Shown in pieces: positions 35,112 through 45,349 of a DNA stretch of 64,000 nt (its first letter is position 1; each line of letters opens with the position of its first letter). Location of the stretch: positions 511,501-575,500 of the forward strand of contig NZ_OY771647.1 in assembly GCF_963674925.1 (NCBI RefSeq), given 5' to 3'. Below the pieces are notes generated by a model. That model made no database searches and was not told the origin of the DNA. It saw only the letters and a list, made by a program, of their open reading frames with translations. A program made the position numbers and the translations under genes. This DNA comes from an uncultured Draconibacterium sp. (GTDB lineage: Bacteria > Bacteroidota > Bacteroidia > Bacteroidales > Prolixibacteraceae).

Positions 35112-35249
35112 GTGAAGCGACCAGTTTTCAGTCGCAGTAAACAGTTTTGCAAAAGAACAATTTAGCAATTATAAAAAATGAGTTATTGATTGAGTGAGTT
35201 CAAAAATCTCGTAACTCACGGCTGGTAGCTCGTAGCTAAAAGTAAAAAA
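35112..35249. repeat. lipA-lipB gap with 7-bp hairpin and dispersed-repeat remnant
   Basis: GTGAGTT (35194-35200) pairs with AACTCAC (35213-35219). GGTAGCTCGTAGCT follows and resembles the sequence near 55786-55818 (GGCTCGCAGCC...CTCGTAGC). No T-run, so not a terminator. Confidence 0.45.
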
Positions 35250-35918
35250 ATGGCAGATTTTAATTACGTCGATCTTGGATTAAAAGAATACAAAGCATGC
35301 TGGGATTACCAGGAAGAGCGTCTTCAGGAGCTTACCACTCAAAAACGCAGCACGGGCAAACCTACGGCTGACAATCATTTTATTTTGGTTGAACACCCGC
35401 ATGTTTACACACTGGGGAAAAGTGGCGACGAAGCCAATATGATGGCCAATGCCGATTTTTTGAAAAAGATTGAAGCCACATATTTTAAGATAAACCGTGG
35501 TGGCGATATTACCTACCACGGACCGGGACAGCTGGTTGGTTACCCGATTATCGACCTGGAGCACTATAAGATTGGCGTGCGCGAATACATTGAAAAAATG
35601 GAAGATGCCATTATAGCAACAGTTGCCGAGTACGGGTTGGAAGCCGGAAGAAAAGAAGGTGCTACCGGCGTGTGGCTGCAACCCGACCACAAAGTGCGTG
35701 CACGAAAAATCTGTGCAATCGGTGTGCGTGTAAGCCGTTACGTTACCATGCACGGTTTTGCATTAAACGTTAATACCGACATGCGTTATTACAACTACAT
35801 CAATCCGTGTGGTTTTGCTTCATCGGCGGTAACTTCCATTCAGCAAGAGCTGGGTAGAGAAATTTCGATGGAAGAAGTAAAAGAGATCGTAAAGAAAAAA
35901 TTCAACGAAGCTTATTGA
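35250..35918 (+). CDS. lipB: octanoyl-[ACP]:protein N-octanoyltransferase
   Basis: The 222-residue protein matches LipB: LVEHPHVYTLGKSG (about residues 49-62), RGGDITYHGPGQLVGYPI (about 82-99), the catalytic Lys in ARKICAIGVRVSRYVTMHG (about 152-170) and the acyl-thioester Cys in NYINPCGFASSAVTS. It transfers octanoate from ACP to lipoyl domains, the step before LipA. Its start is the ATG following an A-rich leader. Confidence 0.96.
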   Translation: MADFNYVDLGLKEYKACWDYQEERLQELTTQKRSTGKPTADNHFILVEHPHVYTLGKSGDEANMMANADFLKKIEATYFKINRGGDITYHGPGQLVGYPIIDLEHYKIGVREYIEKMEDAIIATVAEYGLEAGRKEGATGVWLQPDHKVRARKICAIGVRVSRYVTMHGFALNVNTDMRYYNYINPCGFASSAVTSIQQELGREISMEEVKEIVKKKFNEAY

Positions 35919-36017
35919 AACTATTCGCCATTGGGTGATTAAATGAGACTTGATGCTGGATATCCCGACGCTGGATACTTGTGGCTTTTGTAAGCGTGGG
36001 TGTAACTACCGGAACAA

Positions 36018-36404
36018 TTAATTCCCTGTTGTAGTTCCGTTAACGTGCTTGAGTACTAATTGTTCGATTGCTCTTTTATCAAAAGGTTTCAGTAAATAGT
36101 CGACGATTTCTCCGTTATCCAGGGCATCCAAAATCTCAGGACTTTGCTGATAACCCGACAATATGCTGCAGGGAATTTTCGCACATACGTTTCTAATCTT
36201 CCTGATAAATTCCAGCCCGTTCATTGAGGGCATTCTCATATCTGAAATTACAAATTTTATGTCCGGATCGCTGGTAAATATCTCCATGCCTTTCTCGCCG
36301 CTATCGGCTGTTAACACCTCAAAAACTCTCGAGAATGTTAACTGAAAAACAGTGATGTTCATTTCCTCATCGTCCACATAAAGAATTTTAGGTTTGTTAT
36401 TCAT
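36018..36404 (-). CDS. single-domain response regulator (CheY-like)
   Basis: The 128-residue protein is a lone receiver domain: acidic pair in LYVDDEEMN, phospho-acceptor Asp in FVISDMRMPSMNGLEF, Ser in CSILSGY and Lys in DYLLKPFDKRA. It has no output domain, so it must act through a protein partner or phosphorelay. Its start overlaps the stop of the kinase gene by 8 bases, marking them as a coupled pair. Confidence 0.92.
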   Translation of the reverse strand: MNNKPKILYVDDEEMNITVFQLTFSRVFEVLTADSGEKGMEIFTSDPDIKFVISDMRMPSMNGLEFIRKIRNVCAKIPCSILSGYQQSPEILDALDNGEIVDYLLKPFDKRAIEQLVLKHVNGTTTGN

Positions 36405-37935
36405 GTTTCATTCCTTTTTGTGGTAACATAACTGTTACAGTTGTTCCTTTGTTTACTTCCGACTCAAATTCAAGGCGACCTCCGTGTTCTTTAATAATTC
36501 CAAAGACAATTGAAAGTCCTAAACCGATTCCTTCTCCCGGGTCTTTGGTGGTGTAAAACGGGTCGGTGATTTTGTTTATAGCGTCCTTTTCTATCCCCTT
36601 TCCCGAGTCGGTTATTGTAATGATTAAATAGTTGTCGTTTTTAGTTGTTTTTATCCAAATTTTTCCTTTTTCATTAATGGCCTGTTCGGCATTGGAAAGA
36701 ATATTCAAAAATACCTGATGAAAATTTCCAACATTGCCAAAAGTAACAAATGAATCTTTAAAATAGTTCTTATGTATCTCAATTTTGTTATTTAACCGGC
36801 TATGCAGCATAACCAGGCTATCGTCGATTATCTCATGAATGTTACATTCTTCGTTTTCTGCAGGAGTATCCCGGCTAAACTGGTTCAGGCTTTTTACAAT
36901 ACCGGCAACACGATCTACTCCTGTTTTTATGGCATCAAGAAGCATTTCGGCTTCCTCGTCGCCAGAATGTGTATCCTTTTGTTTTAAAGCTTCGTAGGCA
37001 CCAACAATATAGTTCAGCGGATTATTAATCTCGTGGGCAACGCCGGCGGTTAACACTCCCAATGAGGCCATTTTCTCGGCCTGCAAAAGCTGTGTCTGGG
37101 TTTCTTTTAAGTCGATAAGGGTACTTACTAACTTAGCGTTCTGCTCGTTAATTATGGTATTTTTTTCGTATAAGGTCTCGTTTTTTAACTGCAGCTCTTC
37201 ATTGGCTGTTTTTAATTCCAGGGTACGTTTTTCTACAATGTCTTCCAGGTTCTTTTTGTGTTTCTCCAATTCCAGCCTTGTAGATTTTATTTCGGTAATA
37301 TCGCGGCCCTCAGCGATTAAATAGATGAGTCTATCGCGCGAATCGTGAATCGGTTTTAACGAAAAGTCGACGTAATGAATTTTTCCATCTTTATCGATAT
37401 TGGTGGTTTCGTATCGTACAGTTTTTCCTTGCCCGGCCTGTTTAATCGCCCCTTCCAAATTTTTCATTTCTTCGGCAGAATGTTTCCACCACCTGGTTTC
37501 GGGGAAGAATACTCCTTTGTATTCATCGTTGTCATATCCTATAAAATCGCATGCCGTTGAATTGGCTTCCAATATTCGCCCCTCACTATTGAGCAAACCA
37601 ACAAACGAAAATGTTTGGTTGAAAATTCCTTTAAACATTTGCTCGCTCTTTATGTGGGTGCGAAGCTGTTCGCCTATAATACTTTCGTAAATGGCAAAAA
37701 TTATAATGGGCAAAAAAAGTATGCTTAAAATCTGTTCAAATTCTTCAGCACTCTGCAGAATCGCAGTGTGTTCAAAAACATTAATGATCGATCCGGCTAG
37801 TAAAACAATTAAAGCAACTCCAAGTAGTATCTTGAATTGCGTTCTTTCTCTGTAAAACCGAACAAAAACAATAACTGCCGAAAGGAAAAGAATAATGGAT
37901 GATATTATGGCGATTATGACAATATAATTTTCCAT
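36397..37935 (-). CDS. PAS-domain sensor histidine kinase
   Basis: From the ATG at 37935 it has 512 residues. Two to three N-terminal membrane helices (YIVIIAIISSIILFLSAVIV onward) lead to a PAS/PAC unit (FVGLLNSEGRILEANSTAC to LIAEGRDITEIKS), a long coiled coil, an H-box MASLGVLTAGVAHEINNPLN and a HATPase domain with N-box QVFLNILSNAEQA, DSGKGI and GEGIGLGLSIV. It should phosphorylate the receiver encoded next. Its start codon overlaps the stop of the small membrane gene by one base (TAATG). Confidence 0.93.
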   Translation of the reverse strand: MENYIVIIAIISSIILFLSAVIVFVRFYRERTQFKILLGVALIVLLAGSIINVFEHTAILQSAEEFEQILSILFLPIIIFAIYESIIGEQLRTHIKSEQMFKGIFNQTFSFVGLLNSEGRILEANSTACDFIGYDNDEYKGVFFPETRWWKHSAEEMKNLEGAIKQAGQGKTVRYETTNIDKDGKIHYVDFSLKPIHDSRDRLIYLIAEGRDITEIKSTRLELEKHKKNLEDIVEKRTLELKTANEELQLKNETLYEKNTIINEQNAKLVSTLIDLKETQTQLLQAEKMASLGVLTAGVAHEINNPLNYIVGAYEALKQKDTHSGDEEAEMLLDAIKTGVDRVAGIVKSLNQFSRDTPAENEECNIHEIIDDSLVMLHSRLNNKIEIHKNYFKDSFVTFGNVGNFHQVFLNILSNAEQAINEKGKIWIKTTKNDNYLIITITDSGKGIEKDAINKITDPFYTTKDPGEGIGLGLSIVFGIIKEHGGRLEFESEVNKGTTVTVMLPQKGMKHE

Positions 37936-38189
37936 TACAGTTCTTTTTTTAGGATACTTATAAAGAAAAATATACAAGCAATTAAAAAGAATGAGTGCTC
38001 AATTATATTAATCTGATCAGAAAAGATTAGTTCTTCAAGAACCGTAATGACTTTGGATGCCAATATAAAGAGAATACCCCAAAACCAATAGGTTTTTAAA
38101 TACCTGTTGGTTTTCGAGATTAAGGTTAACAGATAAATAAACAGCAATGCGCTAACTGTAAAGTCGAGTATCTCACTAACATTTTGCAT
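37935..38189 (-). CDS. small membrane protein of a two-component operon
   Basis: The 84-residue protein has three hydrophobic segments (about residues 8-25, 32-52 and 60-80) and ends FISILKKEL. It overlaps the histidine kinase start by one base, so the three genes form one coupled unit. Its membrane part resembles the N-terminal helices of the kinase (both have a TVLEEL/NVFEHT-like region before the last helix), which suggests a duplicated sensor segment. No family recognised. Confidence 0.65.
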   Translation of the reverse strand: MQNVSEILDFTVSALLFIYLLTLISKTNRYLKTYWFWGILFILASKVITVLEELIFSDQINIIEHSFFLIACIFFFISILKKEL

Positions 38190-38299
38190 AGTTGCACTAA
38201 AGTTAGAAAAAAGATATAAAATATTATTTCCTGAATGATATTATTGATAAATTAAAATGAAGGCTGAGTTATAATCTGTGGAAACGGAAAAAGTCGCTT

Positions 38300-38716
38300 T
38301 TAGCGCTCTTTATTTTGAAAAATAATCTCCATCATATTTCCGGGCTTATGCAAGGGTGCAAATCCAAATTGTTTATACAATCCGTGCGCATCGTCGGTTC
38401 CCAGTCCCCAGCGGCGTAGTCCCTGCAGTTTATTGTGTGTCATTATGGCTTCCATTAACTTTTTGCCGTACCCCTTTCCCTGGAATTCGGGAAGGATAAA
38501 AACATCGAGTAACCAGGCAAAAACAGCGTAGTCGGTGATTACACGTGCAAATCCAACCTGTTTGTTTTCGATGTATACACCAAAACACAGCGAATTTTCG
38601 ATGGAACGCTTCACGGTTTCCAGAGTACGCCCTTTCGCCCAATACGATTCGTTCGACAAATAATTGTGAATAACCCGGATATCGAGTTTTTCCTTATCGG
38701 TTGAAATCTTAATCAT
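38300..38716 (-). CDS. GNAT family N-acetyltransferase
   Basis: The 138-residue protein has the GNAT core: FGVYIENKQVGFARVITDYAV (strands 2-4), LDVFILPEFQGKGYGKKLME with the acetyl-CoA pyrophosphate loop Q-G-K-G-Y-G-K (about residues 74-90), and GLGTDDAHGLYKQFGFAPL at the end. It probably acetylates a small molecule or peptide amine; substrate unknown. It lies 22 bases downstream of the DJ-1-like gene and may share its transcript. Confidence 0.9.
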   Translation of the reverse strand: MIKISTDKEKLDIRVIHNYLSNESYWAKGRTLETVKRSIENSLCFGVYIENKQVGFARVITDYAVFAWLLDVFILPEFQGKGYGKKLMEAIMTHNKLQGLRRWGLGTDDAHGLYKQFGFAPLHKPGNMMEIIFQNKER

Positions 38717-38738
38717 CGTTTTCTGCTTTTACCCGGTT

Positions 38739-39314
38739 TTAAAATCCCATTAAGTGCCTAACCTTTTCAGCGTTTTCTTTGGTGGTAAGCATCTCCAGCA
38801 GCAATAAAGCCACGTCAACGGCTGTTGACGGGTTCCACGATGTAATCAGCTGATCGTCGAGAACAATGGGTTGATCCAACACATTGACGCCAAAACCTTG
38901 CAGTGCTTCCCGTCTTACTTCACTTCGGTAAGTTGTTCCGTTTTTACCTTTTAAAACACCGCTTTTCCCCAATGGCAATGCGCCCACACAAATTGATGCA
39001 ATTACTTTATTACCGGCCCGGAATGCCCTAATCAGGTCGAGAAACTTATCGCTGTAGGCATCGTTATAAAAACCGTAAACTTCAAAACCTCCGGGAATAG
39101 CCAGTGCGTCAAAATCGTTTACATCAATCTCATCAATCAGGTAATCAACTACCAAAGTCTGATCGAACGAACTTTTAACTTCTTTTGTTACCCCGCAGGT
39201 GTATAGTTTTGTTGAGTTGTCGCCTTCTTCGAGGTTCCACCCAATAACATCAATAAATACGCTTGCTTCGAAAAATTCGAATCCGTTGGCCAATAACAAT
39301 AATACTTTTTTCAT
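38739..39314 (-). CDS. DJ-1/PfpI family protein
   Basis: From the ATG at 39314 it has 191 residues. The DJ-1 fold is shown by KKVLLLLANGFEFFEASVFI (conserved Glu in GFEFFE), DALAIPGGFEVYGFY, and the nucleophile-elbow cysteine in VIASICVGALPLGKSG, then TTYRSEVRREALQGFGV. Members include chaperones, glyoxalases/deglycases and proteases; no specific activity can be assigned. An upstream TTG-start would add three residues and is less likely. Confidence 0.88.
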   Translation of the reverse strand: MKKVLLLLANGFEFFEASVFIDVIGWNLEEGDNSTKLYTCGVTKEVKSSFDQTLVVDYLIDEIDVNDFDALAIPGGFEVYGFYNDAYSDKFLDLIRAFRAGNKVIASICVGALPLGKSGVLKGKNGTTYRSEVRREALQGFGVNVLDQPIVLDDQLITSWNPSTAVDVALLLLEMLTTKENAEKVRHLMGF

Positions 39315-39431
39315 CGGTTCCAATTTTGGGTATAAGTTGACTTCAAATTAATTGTTTTATTGAACCCCTGGAGACTTTTCCTCGCTGCTTCTCTTCGTAA
39401 GCTTACCCGACAAAGATGTTAAAGCAACGAA

Positions 39432-41757
39432 TTAATTATTCGTTGCCTGATCACTCATTTCAAATACCAGGTCTCCTCCTTTTATTAAATCGAAGTGCGA
39501 GATTTTTGTGCCATCAATTTCAGTCCCGTTTAAGGTAACTTTACTAACATACACATTCTCTTCACTTTGATTATTGGCAGTTATAGTTAGCTGATTTCCA
39601 TTTTCAAAAGAAACGACTGCTTTTTTAACCGAAGGACTTCCCAACTCGTAGTATTCCGATCCCGGCGCAAGCGGATAAAAACCCAAACTGTTAAAAATAT
39701 ACCAGGCACTCATTTGTCCGGCGTCATCATTTCCGCATAAACTGTTTACTTCGGCACCGTACATGGTTTTCATGATCATACGCACGCGGCTCTGGGTTTT
39801 GTATGGTTCACCGGTGTAATTGTACAAAAACGGAATATGATGCCCCGGTTCGTTGCCGTGTACATAATTCCCGATCATTCCGTCGCGGGTAATATCTTCG
39901 TTCTTTTCAATGTATTTATCGTCCAGCTCCATGGTAAACAACGAATCGAGCATTCCCGACAAACGTTTTTTACCCCCCCATTATTTCAACCATATCTTCC
40001 ACCTGGTGCGGAACATACAAGCCGTAATTCCAGGCATTACCTTCAATAAATCCCTGGCCATGTGTATCCAGCGGATCGAATTCCTTTCGGAACTCGCCGT
40101 TTGACATTTTCGGGCGCATAAAACCGATGGAAGGATCGTAAACTTTTTTATAGGCGTTCGAACGATCCATAAACTCTTTTTCGATAGCTGCATCACCGGT
40201 ATTTTTGGCAATCTGCGCAATACACCAGTCGTCGAAAGCATATTCCAGGGTTTTCGACACCGAGTACGAACTTTTATCCTCGGGTACATAACCGTATTTC
40301 ATATAATCTCCAATTCCATGGAAATAGGGAACTTTTGCCGTTGTAACTGCTGCATCCAGCGCACGCTTGCGGTCGAAATCGCCAACTCCTTTTACCACTG
40401 CATCGGCCAATACTGTTGTGGAATGATAACCGATCATACACCAGTTTTCGTTGGCATAATGGCTCCAAACCGGTAACATGTGGTGCACACTCTGATCGTA
40501 ATGCGCCAGCATCGATTTAATCATGTCGTTGTTTCGCGACGGCTGAATAAGGTTAAAGAAAGGATGCAACGCGCGGTAAGTATCCCATAACGAAAAAATA
40601 GTGTAGTTGGTAAATCCTTCCGACTGGTGAATATTCTGATCAAGTCCGCGATAACTGCCATCTACATCTTCGTAAATAATTGGACTAAGCATGGTGTGAT
40701 ACAGTGCCGTGTAGAATGTTCGCTTATCTTCATCAGAGATACTTTCAACTTCGATTTTTGCCAGTTCGTTGTTCCATTTCTGTTGCGTTTCGGCCTTTAC
40801 CTTTTCAAAATCCCATCCTGGAATTTCGGCCTCCAGGTTTTTTAAGGCACCGGCCATACTTACCGGCGACAAGGCAAATTTTATCTTTAGCTTTTCGTTT
40901 TCGGTAGTATCGAAATTAAAATAAGCCCTTATATTTCGTCCGGCCATTTCAGGGAAATTTTTCTCCTGGTCAAAATACCGGTAATGCCCGTCGTAGTTAT
41001 CCTCGTCGTACTTTTTGTGTCCGTAACTTTTAAAAGGTTTTGAAAACTGCATGGCAAAAAATACTTTTCGCGTGCGGCCCCACCCTTTTGTCTGGCGGTA
41101 ACCGGTAACCAGCGAATCGTTTTCAACACGCAAAAATGTCCACACGTTTTTCTCATCGTAATGATAAACGTTATAAACCAGGTCGAGAATAATATGCGCC
41201 TCATCGGTTTCAGGAAAAGCATATTGGTGAAATCCTACTCTTTCGGAGGCTGTTAATTCCACATCAATATTATAATCATCGAGTTTTACGCTGTAATAAC
41301 CGGGAGCGGCCTTTTCATTCTCATGCGAGAATACCGAGTAAAACCCTTTGCTTCCATCCTTTTGCTGAAGCGGATCGAGCACCAAATCACCGGTTATTGG
41401 CATCACCAGAAAATCGCCCAGATCGGAGTGACCGGTTCCACTAAAATTGGTATGTGCAAAACCAATTATTGTAGTATCGCGATATTGATAGCCCGCACAA
41501 TATTCGTACGTTTTTTTGTTATAACTTCCATCAGGATTAAAATAAGGCTGCATATCGGTTTGTGGCCCCAGTTGTACCATTCCAAAGGGCGCAGTAGCTC
41601 CCGGAAAGGTATGTCCCATGGTACTGGTTCCAACCATCGGGTTTACAAACCGGCAGTAATCTTCGGCAGTAACATTTGTCGCCGAATTCTTATCATTTTG
41701 ATTTTTACAGGAAATAGACAGCACCAATAATACAGCGCAATACAATAGTGGTTTCAT
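39432..41757 (-). pseudogene. GH92 alpha-mannosidase lipoprotein, split by a +1 frameshift
   Basis: The reading frame begins at ATG 41757 with a lipoprotein signal (MKPLLYCAVLLVLSISCKNQ) and carries GH92 landmarks (NPMVGTSTMGHTFPGATAPF, QGFIEGNAWNYGLYVPH). It stops at 39970 after VEIMGG. A second frame (39432-39962) continues the family sequence with GNYVHGNEPGHHIPFLYNYT and GNDDAGQMSAWYIFNSLGFYP. The break coincides with a run of seven C (39973-39979; G7 on the coding strand). With six G the frame reads through as MGGKKRLSGMLDSLF and restores a full ~775-residue enzyme. GH92 enzymes trim alpha-mannose from N-glycans with calcium. The shift may be a true mutation, phase variation or a sequencing error. 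Confidence 0.85.
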
Positions 41758-41922
41758 GAATATAATTTTTGTGGTTTGCCAAGAACGAAAACTCTTCCTG
41801 TTCTCAGCTTGCAAGGCCGGTTAAGCCGTGCAATAAATTAAGTTGTTGGTTTCGGACTGTAAAAATAGAAGTTTCGATGAAATTACTACGGGAAAACGAT
41901 CTCTTTTAATATATCGGTTCAT

Positions 41923-42708
41923 TTAAAAATCGCTTAGTGCACTGTATTCATTGTGTAATATGGCTGTAGCGGCACCGGCAAGTAACAATTTAGTGTTCTC
42001 ATCCAGTTCATTGTGCAACCAAACAAACACTTTATTCAAGCCCATCGCTCCTCCTCCAAAATATTGTAATGCTGAAAGCGATTGTCCGTCTTCCACAAAT
42101 TCATATCCCAGGGCCGGAAACATTCTGTTGTCTTTGCTTCCGTCAGCCGATGTTGCCGACAGGATAAGAATCTTTCTGCTACCGTTCGTTAAAAATGCTG
42201 TACCCGTTTGTTTTGACTCACTCCCTCTTTCTTTTAACATATACAAAAGCCAAAGTTTGGTGGTGTCCGAATTAAAAAATAAAGTGGCAGTAAAATTATC
42301 ACTGTTAAGTAACTCTTCATTTTCTCCCACATAAAATCCGCCAAACAATTCCTTTTCTTCGTTCACTTTAACGCGTACATTTAAGGCCGCATGAACAGTA
42401 ACCGTATTATCACTTTCATCAGCCAATGAAAACCAGAACTTTTTAGAAGTTGATGTTTCAACCTTGGTTTCGAATAAATTTGAGCTATAATCGGATTTTT
42501 GCCAACCGGTCTTTCCTTCAATAACTTCGAAGTTGCCAAACTTATATTTGGCCATTTTACCCATTATCTGGCTACCCATTTTCACCTTTAACGGTTCCGA
42601 ATTTGCGGTCAGTTGCTCATCGATAACAATGTTTTTTTGTTTTTGAGCGAATAGGTTACCCGAAAAAAGGATGAGGATAAAAACAATATAAACTTTAAAT
42701 TGACTCAT
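41923..42708 (-). CDS. exported protein of unknown function
   Basis: The 261-residue protein has a Sec signal (MSQFKVYIVFILILFSGNLFA, then QKQ). The body is mixed polar with strand-like stretches (FWFSLADESDNTVTVHAALN; TATLFFNSDTTKLWLLYML) and a GGGAMGLNKVFVWLHNEL segment near the end. I recognise no family. It follows the DUF4270 gene on the same strand and precedes the mannosidase. Confidence 0.7.
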   Translation of the reverse strand: MSQFKVYIVFILILFSGNLFAQKQKNIVIDEQLTANSEPLKVKMGSQIMGKMAKYKFGNFEVIEGKTGWQKSDYSSNLFETKVETSTSKKFWFSLADESDNTVTVHAALNVRVKVNEEKELFGGFYVGENEELLNSDNFTATLFFNSDTTKLWLLYMLKERGSESKQTGTAFLTNGSRKILILSATSADGSKDNRMFPALGYEFVEDGQSLSALQYFGGGAMGLNKVFVWLHNELDENTKLLLAGAATAILHNEYSALSDF

Positions 42709-42848
42709 GACCTTTGTGTTATTGCATAAATGTGGTATTTATACGAATACAAAGGGAACGGGGTTCCATCAAGCTAAAATTACATTGTTCAATAATTTAG
42801 CCAAACAAGCTTTAGGAGACAAATTGAGGAAATGGAGAACAGTTCTGT

Positions 42849-44223
42849 CTAATCCAAAAATTTTGAATAAGTAATTTTCATATCAACGCCACCTTCTTTT
42901 GCACTTTTAAGAACTACCCGGTTGGCAATATCCGTACGACGACCGGTTGTCAGGAAGAATCCCTGGTTTCCAACAAATTCATCATCATCAGGATCGGTTA
43001 CATCGATAATACGTTGAACGTGCTGTGTAATATTAAAGGTGTATGTGTAATCGCTGGTATCTAAAACACCACCGTAAAACGCAGGATTAAAGAAGTAATC
43101 AATCGGTCGGTATTCTTCTCCGTCGGGCGCCTCAAAGGTAAACATCAGCTGGCTTGGCGGCGGATAATTATGAATATCGCTTGCAGTGGTATCAACATGA
43201 AAAATGATTTCAGCTTTATTGATACCCATATTTATTGAGTCTTTCCAGCTTTCAAGACCTGTAACTGTAATTCGCGATTTTAATCCTCCGGTGGGCTGCA
43301 CATAAATCAGGTCGCCTTCCACTTCTTCCTGATCGAGGTCGGCTAAAAACGGTGCATCGGAGTAATCGTGTTTTAAATTCGCTAACACGAGCACTATATT
43401 GAGTTATCTCATAAGGCTGCAATAACGTATCGGGATCTTCGTCTGCTTCCAGTAATATGGTATTTTCGTCGTTGTTATAATAGACCAATAACGCCGCCCC
43501 ACGAAACGTACCGATAGGTGCTGTGTATAAGGTCACCAACGATCCTTCTCCTGAAACGTCAGCACTTTCGAGTAAAAGACCTTTAAAATATTGAAGAAAA
43601 ACATCGTTGTTAATCATATCCAGCGAATCGGCATTAATAAGCTTTTCGCCCAAAGCAATATCTAATGGAATGATCAACGACTGGAAGTTGGTGTCCTGAG
43701 TTACAGAATCCAGCTCCACTTTTGGTGTATAATCAAATTCGGCAAGCGGGATATCCGACGCCATCGATTTCAAATCGATATCCTGAGTGTATTCAGCATC
43801 CGGGTCGAGGTACGTTTCCATTTCGTATACCTTAATATGCCTGCGTTGTAATGGTATCGCCATAAATATTTCTGTAAAACAGATACAGCTTTAACAGAAT
43901 CTACTACCGGGTTGGTTCCAAAATCGGGAAATGAAGTTAACCGAAACTGCGGCTGCATAATTGGCTGTTGTTTTTCCAAAAACCGGATCATTCAGGGTTC
44001 CCAAAAGGTTTGTTGCTCCTTTGTTGGAAACAATTTCATTTTCAGTAAATGTATACGATGCTATTTTATCCGAAACAGAAATATTTCGAACATTAATAAG
44101 ATCTTCATCAGGAAGGATACCCAGCCCCAAATCGTTTTGCTCGCTATTGCACGCAACCAAAATATTTACAAGAATGAATAATCCTCCAACTATTTTTAAC
44201 AACTGCACTGTATTGTATTTCAT
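42849..44223 (-). pseudogene. DUF4270 lipoprotein gene with four apparent +1 frameshifts
   Basis: It starts MKYNTVQLLKIVGGLFILVN with a lipobox before CNSEQNDLGLGILPDE, the DUF4270 opening, and ends KITYSKFLD. The family sequence jumps frame at about 43950 (TANYAA to QFRLTSFPDFG), 43889 (VDSVK to LYLFYRNIYGDT), 43834 (TTQAY to KVYEMETYL) and 43371-43374 (ARVSEFK to HDYSDAP). Each jump is repaired by removing one base. The restored product is about 456 residues, normal for these outer-membrane-associated lipoproteins of unknown role. The location beside the glycogen synthase half and panC is, from general knowledge, a recurring Bacteroidota neighbourhood. Four same-direction shifts suggest decay or local sequencing errors. 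Confidence 0.85.
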
Positions 44224-44425
44224 GTCAATAATTCCAATTTATTTTAGGAAGCTTTACCTACTGCAGCCAATGCAAATTAGCCTATTTAAACAGTTACGGT
44301 TGCCTCTTCAATTTTCTGATTTCCGAAAAATTACACAAACATAGAAAATTACGACGAGAGCGATTCTGAAATCGAGGTAAAATTGAACTTTTTAAATATA
44401 ATTTTGATTCTTTAACACCAAAGCT

Positions 44426-45226
44426 TTACACTTTATCGTAAAACTCGTTGTAAGCGTCGATGTATGTTTCTTTTGGTTGGAAATCGAGGAATAACTTTTC
44501 GCTATCCTTAATATAATTTTTAACGTCAGCGTTAATCGTTTCAGTTCCCTGTACCACCGCATCCGAATAATCAATAGCCATTTTGCTCACATTGGCAAAA
44601 GTGGGTTCTTCTATCATTTTTACATCCTCGGTTGTAATACCTTCAAGCAATAGTTTTTCGTTAAACTTGCTATCAAGCGTTTGTTTAAAATCATCGTTAT
44701 AAACCGAATAAACCAGTTTCGAGTTCTTGAATAACGGATCGTTGTAATAGTACTTTTTAATGTATAAAGGCACTAACGAAGTAAGCCATCCATGGCAGTG
44801 AATAATATCGGGCGCCCAGCGTAACTTAATTACAGTTTCGAGCACTCCACGCGCAAAAAATACCGCACGTTCGTCGTTATCTTCAAACTCTTTGCCGTCA
44901 TCGTCGTGTAATACGGCTTTGCGTTGAAAATAATCTTCATTATCGATAAAATACACCTGCATACGAGCAGCCTGTATCGACGCAACTTTTATGATAAGTG
45001 GATGATCAGCATCGTTAATCACAAGGTTCATACCCGACAAACGGATTACCTCATGCAACTGATTTCTACGTTCGTTTACACAGCCATAACGCGGCATAAA
45101 AGTTCTAATCTCTCTCCCTTTTTCCTGAACGCCCTGTGGCAGGTAACGTCCAATCTCCGACATTTCGCTTTCTGGTAAATAAGGGGTAATCTCTTGTGAA
45201 ATATAAAGGATTCTTTTCTTTTCCAT
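44426..45226 (-). CDS. glycogen/starch synthase N-terminal-type protein (GT5 half)
   Basis: From the ATG at 45226 the protein has 266 residues. It matches only the N-terminal Rossmann half of GT5 synthases: RILYISQEITPYLPESEMSE, RTFMPRYGCVNERRNQLHEV, PDIIHCHGWLTSLVPLYIK and a C-terminal YSDAVVQGTETI. Full synthases (~480 aa) carry a second half that binds ADP-glucose; it is absent here and the next gene starts normally. From general knowledge stand-alone copies next to panC are conserved in Bacteroidota, so this is probably a real short protein, but its catalytic activity is doubtful. Confidence 0.85.
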   Translation of the reverse strand: MEKKRILYISQEITPYLPESEMSEIGRYLPQGVQEKGREIRTFMPRYGCVNERRNQLHEVIRLSGMNLVINDADHPLIIKVASIQAARMQVYFIDNEDYFQRKAVLHDDDGKEFEDNDERAVFFARGVLETVIKLRWAPDIIHCHGWLTSLVPLYIKKYYYNDPLFKNSKLVYSVYNDDFKQTLDSKFNEKLLLEGITTEDVKMIEEPTFANVSKMAIDYSDAVVQGTETINADVKNYIKDSEKLFLDFQPKETYIDAYNEFYDKV

Positions 45227-45349
45227 GAACCTATAAGTGCAGTTAAAAACAGTGTGCAAAAGTAATAAAAATATGCGAATAGTCAAGTTAAGTTCGTTAG
45301 TTTCAGTCAGTATACTTCCTTTTTATGCTGTTTTAACAATTAAAATTAC

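Noticed and set aside
44426..45226. Truncation of a glycogen synthase by sequence error
   Set aside because: The sequence after the stop does not continue the family in any frame before 44400, and short versions are known next to panC, so it is treated as a natural short protein.
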